From NCBI GenBank assembly GCA_005792545.1, contig SXRM01000361.1:1-36995 (forward strand): a DNA stretch of 36,995 nt, written 5' to 3'. Source of the stretch: Pseudomonadota bacterium (GTDB taxonomy: Bacteria; Myxococcota_A; UBA9042). Shown here in pieces: positions 17,707 through 25,605 of the stretch; positions within the stretch are counted from its first letter, which is position 1; every line of letters begins with the position of its first letter. Made by a program: the position numbers and the translations under genes. The notes beneath the pieces are model-generated. The model was not told where the DNA came from and ran no database searches. It saw nothing but the letters and a program-made list of their open reading frames with translations.

Positions 17707-18717
17707 ATGACGAATCTTTGGCGGGTTGGGATCGCGGGCCTAGCACTGATGGCGCTGGCGACGATGCCGGCCAACGGGTTCGCGGACGACTTGGCAGCCG
17801 ATGCAACCACTACCACCGCCAATGCCGGGTTCTGGCGCCGCAGCGACTGGGTAGACTATAGCATCATTGCAGGCTCATTGGCTGGGTTTCTGGCAATCCA
17901 CAGCCTGACGCCTTCCGCGCAGTCCGGTATTGGCCCTTCTTTTGACCCGAGCCATCCCGCGGCAATTCTCGACCCCAAGCTCGCGGATCGCATCGGCAAG
18001 CCGCACCTGCAGGAAGACAAGGGCGAGACGGTGCCGGCGCTCTACGTTGGTATCGCCGGGCCGGTGGTCGCGACGTGGCTGGGACTCCAAGAGGGCGTGG
18101 GCCTGGAAGGAGGCGCCCGCCGGGCACACGACACGGTTGTTGGCCTGGCCGAAGGCATGGCGACGACGCTGCTGATGACTGAAGTGCTCAAGTACGCATT
18201 TGGGCGACTGCGCCCGGACTTTCAGGACCGGGTCCGCCGCCACTATTGCACCACGGAGACCAGCCCGGAGATCGCGTGTACTGGCAGCGAAGTGCCGCTC
18301 GACGCCGACCCGGCCAAAGCGCGTAAGGTGTTCGCCGACGGACGCCGCAGTTTTCCGTCGGGCCACAGCGCGACATCGTGGATGCTTGCGACCTACGCGG
18401 GCTTGGTCACCGGCGGCCATCATGTGTGGGGCAATCGCGCGACTGCGACCAGTTTCAAAGTTGGCGTGGGCTTACAGGCGCTGGCCGCAGGGCTCGCCGG
18501 ATTCGTGGTGTGGTCGCGGGTCCACGACGGCCGCCACAATCCGTCCGACGTTCTGGCCGGGTCGCTCATCGGCGTATCCATGGCCAACCTAGCGTATTGG
18601 CGACGTTTTGACACGAACGGAAGCCTGCGCGGCAGCAAGACTGGCGCTGCAAAGCCGACCGCACAGTTAGTGCCCGGGCCGGGCGACGTCGGCGTCGGCT
18701 TGGCGGTGCGGTTTTGA
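17707..18717 (+). CDS. PAP2-family lipid phosphate phosphatase, secreted or membrane-attached
   Basis: A 336-residue protein. ATG 17707 opens a signal peptide (MTNLWRVGIAGLALMALATM, cleavage likely after NGFA). The three PAP2 phosphatase motifs are present: KYAFGRLRPD (motif 1), PSGHS (motif 2) and SRVHDGRHNPSDV (motif 3), including the catalytic His of motifs 2 and 3. Several hydrophobic stretches (SIIAGSLAGFLAIHSL, ALYVGIAGPVVATWLGL, GLQALAAGLAGFVVW) suggest membrane association. It probably dephosphorylates phosphatidate, undecaprenyl pyrophosphate or a similar lipid in the periplasm. The 118-base gap before it contains nothing I can identify. Its stop overlaps the start of the next lipoprotein gene. 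Confidence 0.88.
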   Translation: MTNLWRVGIAGLALMALATMPANGFADDLAADATTTTANAGFWRRSDWVDYSIIAGSLAGFLAIHSLTPSAQSGIGPSFDPSHPAAILDPKLADRIGKPHLQEDKGETVPALYVGIAGPVVATWLGLQEGVGLEGGARRAHDTVVGLAEGMATTLLMTEVLKYAFGRLRPDFQDRVRRHYCTTETSPEIACTGSEVPLDADPAKARKVFADGRRSFPSGHSATSWMLATYAGLVTGGHHVWGNRATATSFKVGVGLQALAAGLAGFVVWSRVHDGRHNPSDVLAGSLIGVSMANLAYWRRFDTNGSLRGSKTGAAKPTAQLVPGPGDVGVGLAVRF

Positions 18718-19455
18718 CCAGGCAGCGGCTGGCGCGCTTGGGCAGCCGGGCTGCGGCACTTCTGCTCGTCGCAGCCATGCTTTGCTGTTGCACGGTCATG
18801 CGCGAAGTGCGCCGCGCCGATCTGCGTAACCTGCACGGCTATGAGCACCGCGAGCGCTCACAGGTCGATCGGGCAATCGACGGCGTGACCAAGCCTGCCG
18901 TCCATGTGCTGACCGATGTCGACAGCGGTCAGCGCGAGTTTGGCCACAGCACTCGGCTGGTGGTGCAAGACACTGAAGCCGCGCGCACGGAGGGCAAGTA
19001 CCGGCGGGCTACGCTGAACGGCGAGGTCCTGACGCTCGGCCCTGTCGATGGCGGTGCGGCTCGACCGCGTGCGCTTTGCGGGCGTGCGCGAGTTCTCGGT
19101 GGTGCGGACGCTGCTGTGGACTGGCGCCATCGCGCTCGCCAGCCTGATCGTACTGGCCAACATCGGCAGCACGATGGAGCCGCGCGAGCACAATAAAAGC
19201 AGTGGTTTTGACTTCGACGAGTTCGGGCCACCGGCTGCCTTTGGCAGGGCCGAGATAACCCCGCGGCCGCCGCCGCCGCGCCTTGCTCACGCCCTGCCCC
19301 CGTGCCAGACTTGGTGCCCACCGCGGAGCCACCTGTGCGCTATCTGCTCATCGATCGCATCACTGCGCTGGAGCCGCCGACGCTCGCCCGCGGCGTCAAG
19401 TGCGTATCGCTGTCAGACGACATCTTCGCCGACCACTTTCCGGGTCACCCGGTGA
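18714..19455 (+). pseudogene. Frameshifted small lipoprotein with late membrane segment
   Basis: Probable TTG start at 18714 overlapping the phosphatase stop (TTGA). The first frame gives a lipoprotein signal (RAAALLLVAAMLCCC) and about 85 more residues up to GEVLTLGPVDGG. It then degenerates into Arg/Gln/His-rich sequence to 19196. The neighbouring frame (open from 19048) takes over with AVRLDRVRFAGVREFSVVRT and the hydrophobic WTGAIALASLIVLANIG, which fits the first part well, so a one-base shift near 19040-19050 is likely. That second frame runs formally to 19455, but beyond about 19290 it overlaps the dehydratase gene and is not protein-like. Small lipoproteins with a 'V-R-x-F' strand before a late membrane helix occur in many deltaproteobacteria, with unknown function. 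Natural decay or base-call error cannot be separated here. Confidence 0.5.
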
Positions 19456-19802
19456 TGCCAGGCGCGCTTCTGGTCGAGGCGATGGCGCAGCTGGGCGGCG
19501 TGCTGCTCGAAGCGACCGCGCGTCAGCCGGGGCGACCGGATTTTCATGCACTGTTGACGATGGCCGACCGGGTCCGGTTCCGGCAGTTGGTGCGTCCCGG
19601 CGACAAGTTGGAACTGGAGGCGCGCAACCTCGGCACCAGTGAAGACGGCGGCCGCGTCAAGGTCGAGGTGCGGCTGGACGGCAAGCTGGCGGCGGAGGCG
19701 GAGCTTGGCTTTGCGTTCACGCCCGTCGACCACCCCCGCATCCTGCAACGCCGCCAGGAAATCTGGAACGTGTGGCTGACCGGCCGCGCGGATGAGCCGT
19801 GA
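19335..19802 (+). CDS. FabZ-like 3-hydroxyacyl-ACP dehydratase
   Basis: A hot-dog-fold dehydratase of about 155 residues. The signature is DHFPGHPVMPGALLVEAMAQ, with the catalytic His in GHP and Glu in LVEAMAQ. The start GTG 19335 has GGAG at 19325-19328 and begins directly at the conserved RYLLIDRITALEPP; the frame is also open from GTG 19302, without a ribosome site. It would remove water from 3-hydroxyacyl-ACP to give 2-enoyl-ACP, most likely on the ACP at 25162. It is the first gene of the lipid operon, and its stop overlaps the first ketosynthase start (GTGA). A housekeeping FabZ is usually found with lpx genes, so this is a dedicated copy. Confidence 0.88.
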   Translation: MRYLLIDRITALEPPTLARGVKCVSLSDDIFADHFPGHPVMPGALLVEAMAQLGGVLLEATARQPGRPDFHALLTMADRVRFRQLVRPGDKLELEARNLGTSEDGGRVKVEVRLDGKLAAEAELGFAFTPVDHPRILQRRQEIWNVWLTGRADEP

Positions 19803-21004
19803 CCGCGCCATCGGTGTGGCTGCGCGCCTTTGAGGCCGTCACGCCGCTCGGCGACACCTGGGCGGCAACCGCCGCAGCGCTGGCGGCGGGCAAGTCAGCG
19901 GTGGCGCCGATAGCTGCCTTCGACTGCGCGGGCTTTCCGTCCACTGTGGCCTGTGAGATTGCAGCGCCGTGGGCAAAGGTGGCCGACCGCCGCCGGGCAA
20001 TTGCATTGCACGCAGCCGAACGGGCCTGGCAAGCAGCGGCGCTGACCGCAGCGCCCGAGCGCATTGGCGTGTTCGTCGGGGCAGAGTCGGGTCGGGCCGA
20101 ATTCGCGACGGTTCGTGCACTCGCCCTGGCAGCAGGTAGCGGGCCAGCGTTTGACCACGGCGCTTTTGCTCGTTTCGCCCCAGCGCTCGCGGCACGGTTC
20201 GATGCCGGTGTCGCGTCGCCCGCAGCGGTTGCGGCGTCCATTGCCGGTCGGGTTGGCGCATTGGGTCCGTGCGAGACGTTTTCTCTGGCCTGTGCTTCGA
20301 GCAGCGCCGCCATTGTCGAGGCGGTGCGCGCGCTGCGCGGTGGCGAGTGTGACGTTGCGGTGTGCGGCGGCGTCGGCGCCGACGTCGATCCACTGATGCT
20401 GACTGGCTTTGGCCTGCTGGGGATGCTGTCGAGCCGCGGGGCTAGCTGCCCGTTCGACATCCGCCGCGACGGCATGGTGGTCGGCGAAGGCGCGGCGTTC
20501 TTCGTGCTGGCTATCGAACGCGGGCCGGCTATGGTCGAGATGGCAGGCGTCGGGCGCTCCCTTGACGCCGGGCACCTGACTGCGCCCGATCCGCAAGGTG
20601 CTGGCGCAGTACGCGCCATGAGGGCAGCGCTGGCCGACGCGGGTGAGGTTTCGGTGGATTGCGTGCAAGCCCACGGCACGTCGACGCCGCTCAACGACGG
20701 CATCGAAATCGCCGCGCTGCGGCAGGTGTTGGGCGAGGCCGCGGAGCAGGCCTACGTGAGTTCGGTCAAGGGCGCGCTGGGCCACTGGATCGCCGGTGCC
20801 GGCGCCATTGGCTTGTGCTGCGCCGTCCACGCGGTCGTTGCGGCCGAGGTTTTGCCGACTGCAGGCCTGCGCGATGTCGCACCAGAGTGCAAGGCTCGGC
20901 ACGTCGTGGGGACTGCGGTCCGTGCGCCCATCCGCACGGCGCTGGCCAATGCGTTTGCGTTTGGCGGCGCCAACAGTTGCGTCGTGGTGCGGAGCGCGGC
21001 TTGA
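19799..21004 (+). CDS. Beta-ketoacyl-ACP synthase (FabF-like), catalytic triad intact
   Basis: A 401-residue thiolase-fold condensing enzyme. The nucleophile Cys165 lies in SLACASSSAA, His292 in VQAHGTSTPLND, and Lys324/His329 in SSVKGALGHW, the full Cys-His-His set with the Lys of KAS I/II. It should condense a malonyl unit with an acyl chain held on ACP. Start GTG 19799 overlaps the dehydratase stop. The C-terminal FAFGGANSCVV is the normal KAS ending. First of four tandem ketosynthase-fold genes; the next one lacks these residues, so this may be the active half of a KS/chain-length-factor pair. Ala-rich but otherwise normal length. Confidence 0.92.
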   Translation: MTAPSVWLRAFEAVTPLGDTWAATAAALAAGKSAVAPIAAFDCAGFPSTVACEIAAPWAKVADRRRAIALHAAERAWQAAALTAAPERIGVFVGAESGRAEFATVRALALAAGSGPAFDHGAFARFAPALAARFDAGVASPAAVAASIAGRVGALGPCETFSLACASSSAAIVEAVRALRGGECDVAVCGGVGADVDPLMLTGFGLLGMLSSRGASCPFDIRRDGMVVGEGAAFFVLAIERGPAMVEMAGVGRSLDAGHLTAPDPQGAGAVRAMRAALADAGEVSVDCVQAHGTSTPLNDGIEIAALRQVLGEAAEQAYVSSVKGALGHWIAGAGAIGLCCAVHAVVAAEVLPTAGLRDVAPECKARHVVGTAVRAPIRTALANAFAFGGANSCVVVRSAA

Positions 21005-21993
21005 GACCGGTGGCCGTGCTCGGTGCTGGCGTCGTATGCCCGACTGGCGCGGACTGGCGGGGTTTGCTCAGGGCGCCGACACCAAGGTCAATCGGAGACC
21101 GCGCTGTCGACGGGGCGATGCTGACCACGCCACCGCGCCTGCGCAAGATGGCATCGCGGGCCGCAGAATTATCGGTCGCCGCGTGCCAACGAGCGGTGCT
21201 CGACGCAGGTCTATCTGCCGGGCAATGCGCCGATGCTGGGTGCTTTTTGGGTGTTGGCGCGTCGGGTGGCGCATTCGAGGAATTCGAGCCTTTCTTGGCC
21301 GCAAGCGCGCCGGACGGGCAGTTCGACCCGGAAGCGCTGGCGTCGCGCGGTCTGCAGCTGCTCAACCCCCTGTACGCCTTTCAGCTGATGAACAATTTTG
21401 CGCTGTGCCACGCCGCGATTGCCTGTGGCCTGCAGGGTCCCAACGGCGCCTACTTTTCGCGCGGTTCGGGCACGGTGCACGCGGTTCGTGCGGCGGCGGC
21501 GGCCGTGGCGGAGGGCCTTTGCCCGCTTGCGCTGGCAGGTGGTGCCGACAGCGCACTGCATCCAGTCACCCGTGCAGAGCTTGCCCGCGACGGTGAGGCA
21601 AGCGAACCGCTCGGTGAGGGCGCGGCGTGGTTGGTGTTGGGTCGTGACGGCATGGCGGAGCAGCCGCTGGCCTGGCTGATGGAGGCGCAGGTTGTGGTGG
21701 ACGCCAGGCTGGCCGAAGAGGCCGAGCGTTGGGTGGCGCGGTTCGACCCCGACTGCGTGGTCGTGGCTGCGTGGTCGGCGGTGGCTTCGGCAGCGCTACG
21801 CCGCGGACTTGGTGCGACACTGGCGATCGAGACGCTGACCCGCTGGGGCAATTGTCTCGCCGGCTTGCCTGCCCTGGCTCTGTGCGTGGCGCTGGACGCG
21901 GCGGTGAAGGCAGGGCTGTCGCGTGTGCTGGTGTTGTCAGCGGGGGTAGACGGCGACCTTGGCGTGTGCCTGCTCCATCGGAGCCGACCATGA
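21001..21993 (+). CDS. Ketosynthase-fold protein without catalytic residues (chain-length-factor-like)
   Basis: A 330-residue protein starting at TTG 21001 (TTGA overlap) or GTG 21010, opening with VAVLGAGVVCPTG. It keeps the KAS core outline: NPLYAFQLMNNFALCHAAI, CPLALAGGADSALHPVTRAE and the late GNCLAGLPALALCVALDAA. The nucleophile region reads AYFSRGSGTVHA with no Cys, the HGTxTxxND block is missing, and the K-x-x-x-x-H block is replaced by TRWGNCLAG. It is also about 70 residues shorter than active KAS. Such Cys-less partners are known as chain length factors in type II PKS and aryl-polyene systems, where they dimerise with an active KS. The proposed partner is the gene at 19799 or 21990. 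Role as a structural or length-setting subunit is inferred. Confidence 0.8.
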   Translation: MRPVAVLGAGVVCPTGADWRGLLRAPTPRSIGDRAVDGAMLTTPPRLRKMASRAAELSVAACQRAVLDAGLSAGQCADAGCFLGVGASGGAFEEFEPFLAASAPDGQFDPEALASRGLQLLNPLYAFQLMNNFALCHAAIACGLQGPNGAYFSRGSGTVHAVRAAAAAVAEGLCPLALAGGADSALHPVTRAELARDGEASEPLGEGAAWLVLGRDGMAEQPLAWLMEAQVVVDARLAEEAERWVARFDPDCVVVAAWSAVASAALRRGLGATLAIETLTRWGNCLAGLPALALCVALDAAVKAGLSRVLVLSAGVDGDLGVCLLHRSRP

Positions 21994-23279
21994 TCACCGC
22001 GGTGCTCACCGGCGTCGGCACCGTGTGCGCGTTTGGCAGTGGCGTTGGCGAGCTCTGGCGCGGTCTGGCGGAGGGCCGGTCGGCGGTGGCGCCGGTCCGC
22101 CAGTTCTCTGCAGCGAATCTAGGCGTGCAGGTCGCGGGCGAGGCGACGGCAGCGGATATCGACGCCGAGTGGATTCGGACGCAGTTGCCGCCAGACATGG
22201 CCATAACCCTGGAGGCAAAGCTGCAAGCGTTGCAGCTACGCGGTGCGCTGCGCGACCGCAAGCTGGGCTTTGCAGTCGTCGCCGCCGCCGAAGCGTGGAC
22301 CATGGCCGGCTTGGGTGAGGCGGACCGCGACCTGCCCCTGATTCTTGCCCACGGCCTTGAGCACGGCTTTCCGGAAGACTTTGCACCGCTCTTGCGGAAC
22401 GGCCGGGTGGACTGGCGCTTGGCGAACACCGAGTCCGGCTCGGTGCGCATGCGCTCGCCGGTGGACGCGGCTGGCCGGGCAATTCGCCAGCTATTCGGCC
22501 TGCGCGGCCCGCTGGTCGCGCCGGTCTCAGCATGCGCGGCCGGCGCGATGGCAGTTGCCGACGCGGCACAAATGGTCGCGCGCGGCGAGGCTGACCTTGT
22601 GCTGTGCGGTGCCACAGACTCCATGCTCAATCCGCTGGGCATGGGCGGCATGGCGCGGTTGGGTGCGCCGTCGCCGCGGGCCGAAGTGGACGCCTGTCGC
22701 CCCTTCGACGTGCGCCGCGACGGTCTGGCCATGGGCGAAGGGGCCGCCGTGTTCGTCGTTGAGAACGCTGAGCGAGCGCGTGCACGCGGCGCGACGCCGC
22801 TGGCAGTGGTGCTGGGCGCCGGTACGTCGCAGGATGCGTTTCGGGCGACCGCCCCATTGCCCGACGGGTCGGCTGCCGCCCGTGCCATCATGGTCGCGCT
22901 GCGCAGCGCCCGCCTCGCACCCAGCGAACTCGGCTACGTCAACGCGCACGGCACCGGCACGCCGCTCAACGACCCGGCCGAGTGTCGTGCGCTCCACGCT
23001 GCGCTCGGGGCGCATGCCGAATTGGTTCCGGTCAGTTCGATCAAGGGCGCCATCGGCCACCTGATGGCGGCGGCAGGTGCGGTGGAAATTGCCGCGAGCC
23101 TGCTCGCATTTCAGCGCGACCTGCTGCCGGGCACCGCCCACCATCAGCAGCGCGACCCGGTCTGCGACGTGGATGTGATCGGCGAGCAGCCGCGGCGGGC
23201 GCGAATCGACGTGCTGCTGTCCAACTCCTTTGGCTTTGGCGGCCAGAACTGCGCGGTCGTGCTCGGCAGGGCCCCATGA
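21990..23279 (+). CDS. Beta-ketoacyl-ACP synthase (FabF-like), second active copy
   Basis: A 429-residue protein with ATG 21990 overlapping the previous stop (ATGA). Catalytic residues are Cys182 in APVSACAAGAM, His320 in NAHGTGTPLND and Lys352/His357 in SSIKGAIGHLMAAAGA. RPFDVRRDGLAMGEGAAVFV and the ending NSFGFGGQNCAVVL are standard KAS II elements. It has an insertion around residues 60-90 (DIDAEWIRTQLPPDMAITLE) in the region that shapes the acyl pocket and dimer surface, so its chain-length preference may differ from the copy at 19799. It should extend acyl chains on the operon's ACP. Followed by another Cys-less homologue, repeating the active/inactive pattern. Confidence 0.93.
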   Translation: MITAVLTGVGTVCAFGSGVGELWRGLAEGRSAVAPVRQFSAANLGVQVAGEATAADIDAEWIRTQLPPDMAITLEAKLQALQLRGALRDRKLGFAVVAAAEAWTMAGLGEADRDLPLILAHGLEHGFPEDFAPLLRNGRVDWRLANTESGSVRMRSPVDAAGRAIRQLFGLRGPLVAPVSACAAGAMAVADAAQMVARGEADLVLCGATDSMLNPLGMGGMARLGAPSPRAEVDACRPFDVRRDGLAMGEGAAVFVVENAERARARGATPLAVVLGAGTSQDAFRATAPLPDGSAAARAIMVALRSARLAPSELGYVNAHGTGTPLNDPAECRALHAALGAHAELVPVSSIKGAIGHLMAAAGAVEIAASLLAFQRDLLPGTAHHQQRDPVCDVDVIGEQPRRARIDVLLSNSFGFGGQNCAVVLGRAP

Positions 23280-24442
23280 GCGTCGCAGTCGTCGGCTGGG
23301 GCTTGCGCACCGCGCTGGGCAGCGACGCCGACGCGGCCCTGTCGGCGCTTTTGCGCGGCGAGACGGCGGCGCGGCCGCCGCGCAGTTTCGACGGCACCGA
23401 CTACCGCGCGCAGCTCGTGGCAGAGATCGACGGCGACCCGGCCCCGAGCCGTCATGCGCGCTACTTGCGGCGGCTGGCGCTGCTGGGCTGCGAAGTCGCA
23501 CAGGCGGCCCTGCGGCAATCCGGCGTCGCGACCGGCGACCGCTTGGGCCTTTTCGCAGCCGTTGGCGGCCTGCGCGTGCACTGGCAAGAGCTGATGGGGC
23601 CGATGGCGCAGCAAAGGGCCGACGCCAGCGACTGCTGGCAGCGCGGGCTGCGCGGGCTGCATCCCCACTGGCTGCTGCGCCACCTGTCCAACAACGCCCA
23701 TGCGCTGCTGGCGGCGGACATCCACGCCAGAGGGGACGGCGCCACCCTGGCCGGAGCGACCGCCGGCGCCCAGGCCATCGCCGCTGCATCGCGCGCACTG
23801 AACGCGGGTGCCATCGACGCGGCACTGATCGTGGCCTATGACCGCCTGCTGGAACCGGAAACGCTGGTAGACCTGGGTCAGCGCGGCCTGCCCGCGATGG
23901 TCGGCCTACAGAGCTGGGTCGGCCCTTATGCGGGCAATGCCGGCGGCATGATCCCAGGCGAAGCTGCGGCCGCATTGGTGCTGGTGCGGGAGGCAGAGGC
24001 GCCGTTGTGTTGGGTGCAGGCGCGAGCCACGGCGGACGGCGAGCTGTCCGAGCCTGCCGGTTCGACCCTGGCTGCGGCAGCCGCACCACTGGCGCGCGGC
24101 ATTGCCGTGGTGGACGGGGCCGCCCGAGGTGTGCCGACGTTGGACAGTGCCGAGCGAATCGCCCTGGGATCCGTAGTGGACGGCAACGCGGCGCTGCTAG
24201 CGACGGCGGCTGGTCTCGGCCAGACGGGTGCGGCGGCAGCCGTGGTGCAGACCATCGTGCTAGCGCTGGTGTTGCGCAGCGGGATGTTGCCGCCGATTGC
24301 GTGCGTCGATGTGCCAGCCGTGGGGCCGCTGCGGCCGGTCGTCACGCCAACGCCAACCGCCGCAACTGCTGCGCTTGGGCTTTGTTCCGGCGCTCCTGGC
24401 CTGGCCGCAGCCGTGCGCGTGGATGTGGAGAAACCGCGATGA
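23276..24442 (+). CDS. Second ketosynthase-fold protein without catalytic residues
   Basis: A 388-residue protein with ATG 23276 in an ATGA overlap. It opens with SVAVVGWGLRTALGSDADAA like a KAS N-terminus. At the nucleophile position it has TLAGATAGAQAIAAA with no Cys, and the usual lysine-glycine-histidine block reads AGLGQTGAAAAVV. HGTxT is not found; GNAGGMIPGEAAAALVLV matches the MGEGA region of KAS. The C-terminus is shortened and lacks the FGFGG ending. Together with the previous gene it forms a second active/inactive pair, so a heterodimer is plausible, like KS-alpha/KS-beta. Alternatively it could bind a different acyl ligand. Catalysis of condensation is unlikely. Confidence 0.75.
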   Translation: MSVAVVGWGLRTALGSDADAALSALLRGETAARPPRSFDGTDYRAQLVAEIDGDPAPSRHARYLRRLALLGCEVAQAALRQSGVATGDRLGLFAAVGGLRVHWQELMGPMAQQRADASDCWQRGLRGLHPHWLLRHLSNNAHALLAADIHARGDGATLAGATAGAQAIAAASRALNAGAIDAALIVAYDRLLEPETLVDLGQRGLPAMVGLQSWVGPYAGNAGGMIPGEAAAALVLVREAEAPLCWVQARATADGELSEPAGSTLAAAAAPLARGIAVVDGAARGVPTLDSAERIALGSVVDGNAALLATAAGLGQTGAAAAVVQTIVLALVLRSGMLPPIACVDVPAVGPLRPVVTPTPTAATAALGLCSGAPGLAAAVRVDVEKPR

Positions 24443-25101
24443 CTGCTCCGTTTGCCGATGGCCCCGCGATGCTCGACTGGCTCAGGACGCGCCGCAGCGT
24501 GCGCAACTTCGCCGCTGACCCGGTCGACCGCGCGGTGCTGGAGCGCTTGATCGAGGCCGCGCGCACCGCGCCGTCGTCGTCCAACCGGCAGCCGTGGCGG
24601 TTTGCTGTGGTCACTTCAGCCAGCGCCCGCCAGGCCATCATCGAGGCCATTCGCATCCGGGTCGCCGAAATCGAGACGGTCATCCGCCGGGGTCATCACG
24701 CCGACGACTACGGCAACTATGGCGACTTCTTTTTTGAGCCGCTGGCCAATGCGCCGGTCATCGTCGTGCCGCAGTTTCGCGACTACCCCGACCTCATCGG
24801 CAACCTCATCGAGTCGGGTGGCGGCGACCGCAGCCAGTTCTCGACGGCGGCGGCGATGCACGCCGAGCGCTGTTCGACCAGTGCGGCGGTGATGGCGCTG
24901 CTGCTGCAAGCCCACGCCGAAGGGCTCGGCGCCTGCTGGATGGCGGGCCCGATGGTCGCGCGTCACGATATCGAGCGCCAGCTGCGAATTGCGCGGCCGT
25001 TTCAGATGGTTGGCGCAATTGCGGTCGGGCATCTGCAGCAAGCCCCGGCCGCACCACCGCGCAAGTCCGTGGAACAAATCGCCCAATGGTTCCAAGATTG
25101 A
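24439..25101 (+). CDS. Nitroreductase-family flavoprotein
   Basis: A 220-residue protein starting at ATG 24439 (ATGA overlap). It opens with the family signature RRSVRNFAADPVDRAVLERL and the FMN-binding AARTAPSSSNRQPWRFAVV; the later GLGACWMAGPMV is the second flavin contact region. The family binds FMN and uses NAD(P)H to reduce diverse substrates, including enones and nitro groups, and some members oxidise or dehalogenate. The operon contains no FabI, FabK, FabL or FabV homologue, so this protein is the only visible candidate for reducing (or introducing) double bonds during chain building. That role is inferred from context only. Followed by a 60-base gap, the largest in the operon. Confidence 0.88.
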   Translation: MTAPFADGPAMLDWLRTRRSVRNFAADPVDRAVLERLIEAARTAPSSSNRQPWRFAVVTSASARQAIIEAIRIRVAEIETVIRRGHHADDYGNYGDFFFEPLANAPVIVVPQFRDYPDLIGNLIESGGGDRSQFSTAAAMHAERCSTSAAVMALLLQAHAEGLGACWMAGPMVARHDIERQLRIARPFQMVGAIAVGHLQQAPAAPPRKSVEQIAQWFQD

Positions 25102-25161
25102 CGCGCCGGCCCGCGTGCCGTGCAATCGGCGCAGTTGCGCTGCGCATTTTCGCGAGGATCC

Positions 25162-25596
25162 ATGAATGCCCCGATGCCGACTGCAGCCCCCAAAGCGGTC
25201 ATCGCCGACGCCGATGTGCCAGCAGCCGTCTGTGCGTTAGTTGCCGATGCCTTGAGCCTGGATCCCGCGACCGTGCGCCCCGAGTCCAACCTCATCGACG
25301 AGCTCGGCGCCGAATCGCTCGACTTTTTGGACATCGTGTTCCGCATCGAGCAGACCTTTGACATCCAGATTACCCGCGGCGAGATGGAAAAGGCCGCGCG
25401 CGGCGACATGGATCCGGAGACCTTTGCCCCGGGCGGCGTGATTTCTGAGGTAGGCCTTGCGCGCCTGCGTGAGCTGATGCCCGAGGCCGCGGCGCGCATC
25501 CAGCCGGGGCTGCGGCCAGGCCAGATCCTGCGGCTGTTCTCGGTGCAGACGTTTGCCAACCTCGTGCTCGGCAAGCGCAAACTTGCCGCAAAGTAG
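25162..25596 (+). CDS. Acyl carrier protein with long internal insertion
   Basis: A 144-residue protein with ATG 25162 and GAGG just upstream. Ser52 in ELGAESLDFLDIVFRIEQTF is the phosphopantetheine attachment site. Typical ACPs are about 80 residues. Here the helix I-II part is normal, and the segment LFSVQTFANLVLG near the end resembles the closing helix. Roughly 50 extra residues (DMDPETFAPGGVISEVGLAR onward, through LRELMPEAAARIQPGLRPGQ) sit between them. This insertion could be a docking surface for the radical SAM or Cys-less KS partners; that is inference. It lies 9 bases before the first radical SAM gene. No phosphopantetheinyl transferase is encoded in the window, so a genomic one must activate it. 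Confidence 0.88.
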   Translation: MNAPMPTAAPKAVIADADVPAAVCALVADALSLDPATVRPESNLIDELGAESLDFLDIVFRIEQTFDIQITRGEMEKAARGDMDPETFAPGGVISEVGLARLRELMPEAAARIQPGLRPGQILRLFSVQTFANLVLGKRKLAAK

Positions 25597-25605
25597 GCGC
25601 CCGCG

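Noticed and set aside
19335..24442. A complete aryl-polyene cluster
   Set aside because: KS/CLF-like, DH and ACP genes fit, but no ammonia-lyase, acyltransferase or AMP-ligase genes are seen, and radical SAM genes are foreign to aryl-polyene clusters.
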